From JAHTBL01 sp038532735 (GTDB lineage: Bacteria > Pseudomonadota > Alphaproteobacteria > Rhodobacterales > Rhodobacteraceae), in NCBI GenBank assembly GCA_038532735.1, contig JBCBAC010000002.1, forward strand, positions 248,001 to 312,000: a DNA stretch of 64,000 nucleotides. Reading direction: 5' to 3'. Below, piece after piece: positions 9,987 through 17,366 of this stretch (within the stretch, counting starts at the first letter, position 1; each line of letters begins with the position of its first letter). Made by a program: the position numbers and the translations under genes. The notes under the pieces were generated by a model that was not told the DNA's origin, made no database searches, and worked only from the letters and a program-made list of their open reading frames with translations.

Positions 9987-10871
9987 CTAGTCCCGAGAGC
10001 CCCCCGCCGCGACCTCCGTCAACTGCTCAAGCAAGCGCTGCACCAGCTGCAGCTTCGAACAATCCGCTCGCGTAAGAATACCCAGAACGCGCGACGGGGC
10101 CTCCGCCCCAAGGGGCAGCTTGCGCAGCTCGGCAAAACTGGCATCCGGCACGCACATATTGGGCACGACCGACACACCCAACCCGTGGGCGACCATGCTC
10201 ACCACATTCTCAAGCGATCCCATCTCCATCGCATCCTGCACAGTGATGCCTTGGGCAAAAAGCCAAGCCTCCGCCAGCTCACCAACCGCAGCCTTTCGGG
10301 TGTGGCGAATATAGGGATGCGTCGCAAGAATGCGGCGCGGATCGGTCTCGGTCACAGACGGCGCAGTCAGCAGAACCAGCTCTTCCTCAAAGAACGGCAT
10401 CCAGTTCAACCGCTCCGTCACCCGCGCAGGCGCGCTCAGCACCGCGGCATCCAGCACGCCTTGCTCCACCTGCTCCAGCAGGTCGGGCGACAGCCCCGGC
10501 ACCACACGGATATGCAGGTCAGGGTAAAGCTCGACCAACCGTTTTGCCGTTTGCGGGATCAGCCCCCGAATGGTCGAAGGCACCGCCCCTAGCGTCAACT
10601 CCCCGATCATGCGTGGATCACCGGTCAGATCATCAAGGATCGTGTCATACGCCGTCACCAAAGCCTGCGCCTTCGGCACCAGCGCCTTGCCCAACTGGTT
10701 CAAGCGCGGCGTCTTCTCCGACCGATCAAACAGCGCCACGCCCAAATGATCCTCCAACCGGCGCATCTGTTGACCCACCGCAGCATCAGTCACGTTCACC
10801 GCGGCCGCAGCGCCGCGAAAGCTGCCCGTCTGCGCAACCGCAATCAGCGTTCTGAACAGCGTGATCGACAT
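9987..10871 (-). CDS. LysR-family transcriptional regulator
   Basis: A 294-residue LTTR. The N-terminal winged helix-turn-helix covers LFRTLIAVAQTGSFRGAAAAVNVTDAAVGQQMRRLEDHLG (residues 4-43) and a periplasmic-binding-protein-like effector domain follows from about 90. It sits between the importer operon (same strand, downstream) and comDE (divergent, 112 bases away), the standard position for an LTTR controlling its neighbours. A dyad TAAAG-N5-CTTTA at 10893-10907 in the divergent gap is a possible binding site. The effector is unknown; sulfolactate or sulfopyruvate would fit the context. Confidence 0.9.
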   Translation of the reverse strand: MSITLFRTLIAVAQTGSFRGAAAAVNVTDAAVGQQMRRLEDHLGVALFDRSEKTPRLNQLGKALVPKAQALVTAYDTILDDLTGDPRMIGELTLGAVPSTIRGLIPQTAKRLVELYPDLHIRVVPGLSPDLLEQVEQGVLDAAVLSAPARVTERLNWMPFFEEELVLLTAPSVTETDPRRILATHPYIRHTRKAAVGELAEAWLFAQGITVQDAMEMGSLENVVSMVAHGLGVSVVPNMCVPDASFAELRKLPLGAEAPSRVLGILTRADCSKLQLVQRLLEQLTEVAAGGSRD

Positions 10872-10892
10872 GAGAGCTCCTTCTGCCCTAAC

Positions 10893-10907
10893 TAAAGTAA
10901 TTCTTTA
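10893..10907. promoter_or_regulatory. Candidate LysR operator in the lysR/comD divergent promoter region
   Basis: A perfect interrupted dyad TAAAG-TAATT-CTTTA lies in an unusually AT-rich stretch of the 112-base region between the lysR start (10871) and the comD start (10984). LysR proteins commonly bind such short interrupted dyads in the gap shared with a divergent target. Assignment is by position and symmetry only. Confidence 0.4.
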
Positions 10908-10983
10908 TCATAAGCTAAAAATATATGACTGGCATAAAACTCTTCTTAAGGCGAAACCAATTCTAAACAACCCCGGAGCCGCC

Positions 10984-11490
10984 ATGTCCATCAGTTCCAA
11001 ACTCGTCGATGATTTCATCGCCAATGACGTGTCCTTCATCACGACCGTGCCGTGCAAACAGCTCGCCGGTGTGATTGACGAAGTCGAAGCCCGCCCCGAA
11101 ATCCACCACGTCCCCGCTAATAAGGAAGACGAAGGGATGGGCCTCTGCGCAGGCGCCTTCATGGGCGGCAAACGCCCCGCAATTATCATGCAGAACACCG
11201 CGATCGGCGTGACGATCAACACGCTCGTGACGCTCACGCAACTCTACCGCATGCCGCTGCCCATGCTCATCAGCTACCGGGGCGAGTTACGCGAGCCCGT
11301 CGCCTGTCAGGTCGAAATGGCGGTGCACACCAAGGCGCTTTTGAACCAGCTGCACATCCCGACCTATCACTTCCATAAGGAAAGTGACGCCGACGAATTC
11401 GACACGATCCTGAAATACACTTTCATGTGCAATAAACCCGTCGCGATCCTGACCGACGCGTCCTTCTGGGGAGGCTATGGCGACCAATGA
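10984..11490 (+). CDS. comD: Sulfopyruvate decarboxylase, alpha (pyrimidine-binding) subunit
   Basis: A 168-residue protein matching the N-terminal pyrimidine-binding half of TPP decarboxylases. VPCKQLAGVIDEV, HVPANKEDEGMGLCAGAFMGGKRPAI and MQNTAIGVTINTLVTLTQLYRMPLPMLISYRG follow the layout of ComD and of phosphonopyruvate decarboxylase; the conserved Glu is in NKEDEG. I start at ATG 10984 (CCGGAG upstream) because the 41-codon upstream extension crosses the promoter region. The stop overlaps the comE start as ATGA. ComDE turns 3-sulfopyruvate into sulfoacetaldehyde, the substrate of Xsc, and xsc is present at 27.4 kb; this makes sulfopyruvate more likely than phosphonopyruvate. Confidence 0.85.
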   Translation: MSISSKLVDDFIANDVSFITTVPCKQLAGVIDEVEARPEIHHVPANKEDEGMGLCAGAFMGGKRPAIIMQNTAIGVTINTLVTLTQLYRMPLPMLISYRGELREPVACQVEMAVHTKALLNQLHIPTYHFHKESDADEFDTILKYTFMCNKPVAILTDASFWGGYGDQ

Positions 11491-12041
11491 TCCGTTCTGA
11501 CGTCCTGCGCGATATCGCGCCCATCATCCGCGATCACCTTGTGATCTGTAACATCGGCCTGCCCAGCCAAGAGCTGCATATGATCGACGATCAGCCGACC
11601 AATTTCTACATGCTCGGCACCATGGGCCTCGCCTCCTCCATCGGGTTAGGGTTGGCCATGGCACAAGACAAACCCGTCATTGCGATTGACGGCGACGGCT
11701 CTGTGCTGACCAACATGGGCACCCTGCCCACCATCGCCAATAACGTGGCCGACAACTTCATCCTTCTCATCGTCGACAACGGCTCTTACGGCTCCACCGG
11801 CGACCAACCGACCTATGCGGGCAAGAAAACGTCTCTGGCTGCTGTGGCCTCCGCCTGCGGGTGCGAGAACGTCGTCGAATGCGCCGCTGAGGATACGGGC
11901 AAGACCCTGCAAGCCGCTCTCGACAGCGGTAAGATGACAATCATCGTCTGCAAATGTGAAAGCGGTAACATCAAGCTGCCGGTCATCACCAAAGACCCTG
12001 TGGTGATCCGCGACCGGTTCATGACCGCAGTAAAGGCCTGA
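11487..12041 (+). CDS. comE: Sulfopyruvate decarboxylase, beta (TPP-binding) subunit
   Basis: A 184-residue TPP-binding half. The Mg/TPP motif begins GDGSVLTNMGTLPTIAN and closes with the Asn of VDNGSYGSTG about 30 residues later. The upstream GLPSQELHMIDDQPTNFYMLGTMGLASSIGLGLA is a close fit to sulfopyruvate/phosphonopyruvate decarboxylase beta subunits. Split subunits with a four-base overlap imply a stable alpha-beta complex. Followed after ten bases by the FMN dehydrogenase gene. Confidence 0.87.
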   Translation: MIRSDVLRDIAPIIRDHLVICNIGLPSQELHMIDDQPTNFYMLGTMGLASSIGLGLAMAQDKPVIAIDGDGSVLTNMGTLPTIANNVADNFILLIVDNGSYGSTGDQPTYAGKKTSLAAVASACGCENVVECAAEDTGKTLQAALDSGKMTIIVCKCESGNIKLPVITKDPVVIRDRFMTAVKA

Positions 12042-12051
12042 TCCAAACCCC

Positions 12052-13173
12052 ATGCTGCGGGACAGGTCCATCCACTGCTATGACGACGCGCGCCGCATCG
12101 CCAAGCGCCGCCTACCATGGATGGTCTTCGACTATATCGACGGGGCTGCTGGCTCCGGTCGCGGCGAAGCCGCTGGCCGCGCTGCCTTGCGCGCCGCACC
12201 GCTACAACCGCGCATCCTAAACGGGGTGGAGCATCGCACCGTCGCCACAACGCTCTTTAGCAAAGAAACAGCCCTCCCCTTCGGCATCGCCCCCATGGGC
12301 ATGTGCAACCTCACTTCGCCCCATGCCGACCGCTGGCTGGCAAAACTCGCCGCGAAACACCGCATTCCTGTTGGCGTCTCCACCGTCGCCTCGACGTCAC
12401 TCGAACAGATGATCGACTGGTCCGACGGCCACGCGTGGTTCCAGCTCTACGTGAGTTCCAGCACCGATGGCCCCGGCCCCCTCGTCACCCGCGCCCAAGC
12501 GGCGGGCTACGAAACGCTCGTCCTCACCGTCGATGTCCCCGAGGTCGGCCGCCGCCCGCGCGAGCTGCGCCGCGGCTTCAAAATGCCCTTCCGCATGGGG
12601 CCGCGTCAGGTCTTCGATTTCGCCTGCCACCCCGGCTGGTCACTCCCGCAATTGATCCACGGCAAGCCCGAGATGGGCAATTTCGGCGGCAAATACGGCG
12701 CGTTCGACCGCACCAGCAGCCGCGCCGGAGCCAACTGGGACATGCTCGCCAAAATGCGTGATGACTGGTCCGGCAATCTGGTCGTGAAAGGCGTGCTCAG
12801 CGCCGACGATGCGCTCAAGCTGCAATCCATCGGCGTCGACGCCATTCAGGTCTCCAGCCACGGCGGTCGCCAGCTTGACGGGGCCATCGCCCCCGCCCAC
12901 GCGCTCCCCGCCATCCGCAAAGCCGTCGGCCCCGACATGCCGCTTTTCTTCGACAGCGGCCTGCGCTCCGGCGAGGATATCGTCAAAGCCTACGCCCTCG
13001 GCGCCGACTTCACGTTCCTCGGTCGCCCCTTCTCCTACGCCATCGCCGCTGACGGTACACGCGGCCTCGATGCCCTGACCGAAGTCCTCCGGGACGAAAC
13101 CAGCATCACCCTCGCCCAACTCGGCCTGCGCGACATCAACGACGTCACCGAAAGCGCGCTGGCAAACCCCTAG
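12052..13173 (+). CDS. FMN-dependent alpha-hydroxyacid dehydrogenase (L-lactate dehydrogenase family)
   Basis: A 373-residue TIM-barrel flavoprotein of the LldD/glycolate oxidase family. The catalytic block QVSSHGGRQLDGA places the base at H270 and a substrate-carboxylate Arg at R273; FDSGLRSGEDIVKAYALGADFTFLGRPF near 318-345 is the FMN phosphate-binding region. N-terminal FDYIDGAAG is also typical. It begins only ten bases after comE, so it is very probably co-transcribed. A plausible job is oxidation of sulfolactate to sulfopyruvate, feeding ComDE; roseobacters are known to have a membrane-associated sulfolactate dehydrogenase (SlcD) but I cannot confirm homology. Plain L-lactate oxidation is the alternative. 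Its TAG stop shares CTAG with the convergent helicase gene. Confidence 0.85.
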   Translation: MLRDRSIHCYDDARRIAKRRLPWMVFDYIDGAAGSGRGEAAGRAALRAAPLQPRILNGVEHRTVATTLFSKETALPFGIAPMGMCNLTSPHADRWLAKLAAKHRIPVGVSTVASTSLEQMIDWSDGHAWFQLYVSSSTDGPGPLVTRAQAAGYETLVLTVDVPEVGRRPRELRRGFKMPFRMGPRQVFDFACHPGWSLPQLIHGKPEMGNFGGKYGAFDRTSSRAGANWDMLAKMRDDWSGNLVVKGVLSADDALKLQSIGVDAIQVSSHGGRQLDGAIAPAHALPAIRKAVGPDMPLFFDSGLRSGEDIVKAYALGADFTFLGRPFSYAIAADGTRGLDALTEVLRDETSITLAQLGLRDINDVTESALANP

Positions 13174-15287
13174 CCCCGCCGCTTTGGCACCGAATTGCCA
13201 CCCTTCGCCGCAGCCGCCCGCGCCCGGTTCTTCTTGCTGTTGGGCTTCCCCTTCGGTGGTGGAGGCCCCTTCTTCCCGGGCCGCTCAAACCGCTTGCTTG
13301 GATCCGCTGCATCAGACCGCCGCTTCGGCTTGCCCTCTCCCTCAAACGTGCGCTTAGGCTTGCCATCCCCGTCCGCACGCCGCTTGGGTTTATCGTCAAA
13401 CGACCGCCGTTTCGGCGCATCACCCTCAGCCCGCCGCTTAGGCGCAACAGCCCCGTCATACTCCCGCCGTTCTTTAGACCGCGACTTCGGAGCGCCGCCT
13501 TTCGGAGCCCCCTTCGGCTTCTTCACCCGAGGCGTCGGCGCATCATTCCAATCCACCGGAACTGTCGTCCCATCCGTCTTCTCCGCCCGAGGCTTACGCG
13601 GCTTGTCGTCATTCTCTCGCTTCGGCCCACGGGGCTTATCCCCATACTCCCGCTTGCCCACACGCGGCTTACCCTTGAACCTACCGGGCTTCCCACCGCT
13701 CGGCCCCAAGTCTGGAGCCTTCTCCAACCGCGTCACGGCAGCCCCGTCCTCAACCGTCATCGCCTCGCCCAGCTCAGACAAAAACCCGTCCACAGCCCCT
13801 TCGCGCAGCTCAACGTAAGACACGTCCTGCTGCACCCGAATGGCCCCGATATCCTCTTTGGTCAGCCCGCCCGCCTTGCACAGCATCGGCAACAGCCGCC
13901 GCGGCTCCGCCCCGGCAGCGCGCCCCCCCGCGACCGAGAACCAGACCGACGGCCCAAACGCCTTGCGCGGCGCGGGCTTGGCATCAACGGGTGACAACTC
14001 CTCTGGCGCGGAGTGATGCGCCCGATAAAGCCGCAAATACGCCGCCGCGATCTGCTCTGGCGCGAACCGCCCCACAAGCATGTTCACTGCGCCAATATCC
14101 GACCCAGGAATCTCTTCCAGCCACGCCGGATCCTCCACCATCCGGGCCTCATCCCGCGCCTTCACCTCATCGGCGGAGGGCGCCTCCCCCCACTCCGCCT
14201 GCAGCTTGGCGAAATGCAAAATCCGCTCGGCCTTCTTGCGCGCCGCAGGCGGCACGACCAGCACCGACACGCCCTTACGCCCCGCGCGCCCCGTCCGGCC
14301 CGAGCGGTGCAAAAGCGTCTCATGGCTCGACGGCAATTCCGCATGCACCACCAGATCGAGGTTCGGCAAATCAATCCCCCGCGCAGCAACATCGGTGGCC
14401 ACACAGACCCGTGCGCGCCCATCGCGCATCGCCTGCAGCGCATGGGTCCGCTCGCTTTGCGTCAGCTCGCCCGACAAGGCCACAACCGGGAACCCCCGGT
14501 TCGACAGCCGCGTCGTCAGCCGATTGACCATCGCCCGCGTGTTGCAAAAGACAATCGCATTAGGCGCCTCGAAATAGCGCAGCACATTGATGATTGCGTT
14601 CTCACCATCGCGTGCCGACACCGCCATCGCGCGATACTCGATATCCGCATGCTGCGAAGCACCTGACACCGTCTCAACCCGCACCGCGTCGCGCTGATAC
14701 CGCTCCGCCAGTTTGGCAATCGCCCGCGGCACCGTGGCCGAGAACAAGAGCGTCTGCCGCTCCTCAGGCGCTTCCCCCAGAATGAACTCAAGATCCTCCC
14801 GGAACCCCAGATCAAGCATCTCATCGGCTTCATCCAGAACCACCGCACGCACGCCGCTCAGATCAATCGACCCGCGCATGATATGGTCTCGCAACCGCCC
14901 CGGCGTCGCCACCACAATATGCGCCCCGCGCTCCAACGCACGCCGCTCGTCGCGCATATCCATGCCGCCCACGCAAGACGCCATCACTACACCCGCTTCC
15001 GCATAAAGCCACGCCAGCTCCCGCTTGACCTGCATGGCCAACTCGCGCGTCGGCGCAACGATCAAAGCCAAGGGCGCACCCGCCGCCTCAAACCGCTCGC
15101 CGTCCAACACGGTCGGCGCAATCGCCAGACCAAAGCCAACGGTCTTGCCCGACCCGGTTTGCGCCGAGACGAGCATATCCGCGCCTTCCAGTTCAGGCTT
15201 GCTCACCGCTTCCTGAACCGGGGTCAAAGATGTGTAATCACGCGCCGCCAGCGCATCCGAGAGAGCTTGTTTCAAAGGGGAGGTCAC
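13170..15287 (-). CDS. DEAD-box ATP-dependent RNA helicase with long basic tail
   Basis: A 705-residue helicase starting at GTG. Motifs in order: Q-motif YTSLTPVQEAV, I AQTGSGKT, Ia PTRELAMQ, II VLDEADEMLD, III FSATVPR, V ARGIDLPNLDLVVH, VI HRSGRTGRAGRKG. After the core, residues about 450-530 include GAIRVQQDVSYVELREGAVDGFL, which resembles the DbpA/CsdA-type C-terminal RNA-binding domain. The last about 170 residues are low-complexity and highly basic with many PKRR and KPRG repeats. Likely role: ribosome assembly or cold-shock RNA remodelling. The tail is longer than in E. coli DbpA (about 457 residues), nearer to CsdA length. Confidence 0.92.
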   Translation of the reverse strand: MTSPLKQALSDALAARDYTSLTPVQEAVSKPELEGADMLVSAQTGSGKTVGFGLAIAPTVLDGERFEAAGAPLALIVAPTRELAMQVKRELAWLYAEAGVVMASCVGGMDMRDERRALERGAHIVVATPGRLRDHIMRGSIDLSGVRAVVLDEADEMLDLGFREDLEFILGEAPEERQTLLFSATVPRAIAKLAERYQRDAVRVETVSGASQHADIEYRAMAVSARDGENAIINVLRYFEAPNAIVFCNTRAMVNRLTTRLSNRGFPVVALSGELTQSERTHALQAMRDGRARVCVATDVAARGIDLPNLDLVVHAELPSSHETLLHRSGRTGRAGRKGVSVLVVPPAARKKAERILHFAKLQAEWGEAPSADEVKARDEARMVEDPAWLEEIPGSDIGAVNMLVGRFAPEQIAAAYLRLYRAHHSAPEELSPVDAKPAPRKAFGPSVWFSVAGGRAAGAEPRRLLPMLCKAGGLTKEDIGAIRVQQDVSYVELREGAVDGFLSELGEAMTVEDGAAVTRLEKAPDLGPSGGKPGRFKGKPRVGKREYGDKPRGPKRENDDKPRKPRAEKTDGTTVPVDWNDAPTPRVKKPKGAPKGGAPKSRSKERREYDGAVAPKRRAEGDAPKRRSFDDKPKRRADGDGKPKRTFEGEGKPKRRSDAADPSKRFERPGKKGPPPPKGKPNSKKNRARAAAAKGGNSVPKRRG

Positions 15288-15397
15288 TTTTCGTCAGATC
15301 AAGGCCCCGCCTCTAAAGACAAGCGCCTCCCTTGTATAGGGGCCTCTTGCCGCGCCCCCCATTCACCTTTGCAAAAATATCCGCGCCGCAGGCAGGC

Positions 15398-16288
15398 CTA
15401 GCCTTCGCCCGGCAGCGTCAGCCCCGCATGACGCGCATAGACCTTGGCCACTGCCGCGTCATCTTCCAGCCCGTGCCCCATGCCCGAGGCTGCCACATAT
15501 TGCTGCAAAGCCGCTGCTGTGATCGGCACGCCAAACCTCGAATTCTTCGCGATATCCAGCACAATGCCCAGATCCTTCAGCCAGATATCCACCGTCGAAT
15601 GGGGTGTGTAATCGCCATCAACAATATGCGGCCCCCGGTTCTCGAGCATCCACGAGGTGCCCCCGCAATTGGGCACGATCTCCATGAACTTCTCCGGCGA
15701 GATACCTTGGCTCATCCCAAAGGTCATCGCCTCCGCCATGGTCACGATATTGACGCCTGCCAGCACCTGATGCACCGCCTTCATGGCCGAGCCTGTGCCA
15801 ATCTCCGCGCCCATATTGTAGACGTTGGACGCTGTTGCCTCCAACACCGGCCCCGCCGCCGCGAACGCCTCATCCGGGCCAGACGCCATGATCGTCAGAT
15901 CGCCATCCGCTGCCCGCAACGACCCGCCCGAAATCGGCGCATCCAGATAAAGCACCCCATGCTCTGCACAGCGCGCCGCCATGCCGCGCGCAAACTCCGG
16001 CGGCACCGTGGCGCAAGCGATCACCACAGCGCCCTTGGCCATCTTCGGCACCAGCGCATCCTCGCCGAACAAGACACTCTCGGTCTGCGCCGCGTTCAGC
16101 ACCACAACCATCGCCGCCTCAACCGTCGGGGCCACCTCGCCCAGCGATCCCGGCTGCCCGCCGTCGTTTTGAAACCGCGCCACCGCGTCCGCGTTCACGT
16201 CAAACCCATGCACGACCAACCCCGCCTTCAGAGCCGAGGCCGCCATGCCATATCCCATTGATCCCAAACCGATTGCCGCGATGCGCAT
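15398..16288 (-). CDS. NAD-dependent beta-hydroxyacid dehydrogenase, L-threonate dehydrogenase-like
   Basis: A 296-residue member of the 6-phosphogluconate/3-hydroxyisobutyrate dehydrogenase superfamily. The NAD motif is IGLGSMGYGMA at the N-terminus, the substrate signature is YLDAPISGG, and the catalytic Lys lies in GSAMKAVHQVLAG. The wording of the C-terminal half (SWMLENRGPHIVDGDYTPHSTVDIWLKDLGIVLD) matches the LtnD subgroup, which oxidises L-threonate at C2. No partner genes (LtnK kinase, LtnC decarboxylase) are adjacent, so substrate is uncertain; hydroxyisobutyrate or tartronate semialdehyde are alternatives. Confidence 0.8.
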   Translation of the reverse strand: MRIAAIGLGSMGYGMAASALKAGLVVHGFDVNADAVARFQNDGGQPGSLGEVAPTVEAAMVVVLNAAQTESVLFGEDALVPKMAKGAVVIACATVPPEFARGMAARCAEHGVLYLDAPISGGSLRAADGDLTIMASGPDEAFAAAGPVLEATASNVYNMGAEIGTGSAMKAVHQVLAGVNIVTMAEAMTFGMSQGISPEKFMEIVPNCGGTSWMLENRGPHIVDGDYTPHSTVDIWLKDLGIVLDIAKNSRFGVPITAAALQQYVAASGMGHGLEDDAAVAKVYARHAGLTLPGEG

Positions 16289-16409
16289 ACCCTGCTCCTC
16301 CCAAAGCGTTGTTCAGCGCGAGCCTAGGCTCTTGCGCCCGCCCTGTCCAACCCACAGACGCACAATCTGTCGCATGCCACCCGCAATGCCGCGCTCCTAA
16401 ATTATCCTC

Positions 16410-16880
16410 ATGAAACAAGTCCTCCTCGCCGCTCTTTTTCTCCCTGCCATGGCCCTCGCCCATGGCTTCAGTGCCGAAAAGCTGATCATCGCGCATCCCT
16501 ACGCATTCGAAACCACGCCAACCGCACAAACCGCGGGCGGTTACATGCTGATCATGAATAATGGCGAGGCCGCTGACCGCCTGTTGAGGATCGAAGCTGA
16601 TTTCTCCAAGATCACGCTCCACACCACGGTTGAGCAGGACGGCGTCGCCCGCATGCAGGAATTGGACGCCATAGACATCCCGCCCATGGCTCAGACCCCG
16701 CTTGAGCCCGGCGGCCTCCACATCATGTTCTACGGCCTGAACGGCGACCCCTTCGAGATCGGAGAGGAGATCCCCGCCACGCTGGTCTTCGAGCAGGCCG
16801 GCGAGGTCTCTGTCACCTTCCAAGTGGAACCGCGCGGCGCAGGCGCCATCGACCACTCCAACCACGGTGTCACAAATTGA
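16410..16880 (+). CDS. PCu(A)C periplasmic copper chaperone
   Basis: A 156-residue exported protein with signal peptide MKQVLLAALFLPAMALA. The copper site of PCu(A)C proteins, H(M)x10Mx21HxM, is intact: His in LHTTVEQ, Met in ARMQELD ten residues on, then HIM after 21 residues. The Met that often directly follows the first His is Thr here. PCu(A)C delivers Cu(I) to cytochrome c oxidase, often with Sco; no sco or cox genes are in the window. Its stop is overlapped by the TTG start of the VOC gene (TTGA), so the two are translationally linked. Confidence 0.88.
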   Translation: MKQVLLAALFLPAMALAHGFSAEKLIIAHPYAFETTPTAQTAGGYMLIMNNGEAADRLLRIEADFSKITLHTTVEQDGVARMQELDAIDIPPMAQTPLEPGGLHIMFYGLNGDPFEIGEEIPATLVFEQAGEVSVTFQVEPRGAGAIDHSNHGVTN

Positions 16881-17260
16881 TTGATCGCCTCGATCACCTC
16901 GTCCTTACTGTCGCCTCGATCGACGCCACCTGCGCGTTTTATGAGACCATCCTCGGCATGCAGACGGTCACCTTTGGCGAAGGCCGCAAGGCGCTGACCT
17001 TCGGAAAGCAGAAAATCAATCTGCACGAGGCGGGCAAAGAGTTCGAACCCAAAGCCCACAGCCCCACCAAAGGCAGCGCTGATCTGTGCTTTCTTTTGAC
17101 GGGCGGCCTTAAGGACATGGAAGCCCATCTCACCGCCCACAACATCCCCATCGAAGAAGGCCCCGTCCCCCGCACCGGAGCAACCAGCCCGATCACGTCG
17201 CTCTACATCCGCGACCCTGACGCCAACCTGATCGAGCTCTCAACCCCGTCCCGGACCTGA
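16877..17260 (+). CDS. VOC-family (glyoxalase/dioxygenase-fold) protein
   Basis: A 127-residue single vicinal-oxygen-chelate protein. It starts at TTG 16877, inside TTGA overlapping the copper-chaperone stop. Potential metal ligands are His in RLDHLVLTV (N-terminal strand), His in INLHEAG and the final Glu in DPDANLIELS, the usual H...H...E pattern, so it can probably bind a divalent metal. The wording is close to the GLOD5/virulence-protein-like subgroup of unknown substrate. Its last codons and TGA stop are part of a palindromic repeat (17248-17268). Confidence 0.85.
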   Translation: MIDRLDHLVLTVASIDATCAFYETILGMQTVTFGEGRKALTFGKQKINLHEAGKEFEPKAHSPTKGSADLCFLLTGGLKDMEAHLTAHNIPIEEGPVPRTGATSPITSLYIRDPDANLIELSTPSRT

Positions 17261-17268
17261 TCCGGGAC
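17248..17268. repeat. Palindromic mini-repeat, copy 1 (contains the stop codon of the VOC gene)
   Basis: Inverted repeat GTCCCGGA-CCTGA-TCCGGGAC: perfect 8-bp arms with a five-base centre. The TGA in its centre (17258-17260) is the stop codon of the VOC gene, so the repeat overlaps coding sequence. Related copies occur at 17287-17310 (degenerate), 17326-17346 and as a pair at 38355-38412. Confidence 0.8.
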
Positions 17269-17286
17269 CCCGATACCAAAAGCCCC

Positions 17287-17349
17287 GCCCCGTACTTCAT
17301 CCAGAGCCTCGCAACTCAAACCCACGCCCCGGACCCGATCCGGGGCCTC
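17287..17349. repeat. Two further palindromic mini-repeats in direct orientation (copies 2 and 3)
   Basis: Copy 3 (17326-17346) is GCCCCGGA-CCCGA-TCCGGGGC with perfect 8-bp arms. Copy 2 (17287-17310) matches it at about 18 of 24 positions with decayed symmetry. Both are followed by the same CTCGCAAC, so the unit extends beyond the palindrome to roughly 30 bases. They fill most of the 106-base gap between the convergent VOC and beta-propeller genes and probably act as a terminator for both strands. Confidence 0.7.
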
Positions 17350-17366
17350 GCAACCCCAAGCACGCC

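Noticed and set aside
13195..13818. A 207-codon plus-strand frame with Arg/Leu/Gly-rich repeats opposite the helicase tail
   Set aside because: It is the complement of the Lys/Arg-rich tail and has no independent start signal.
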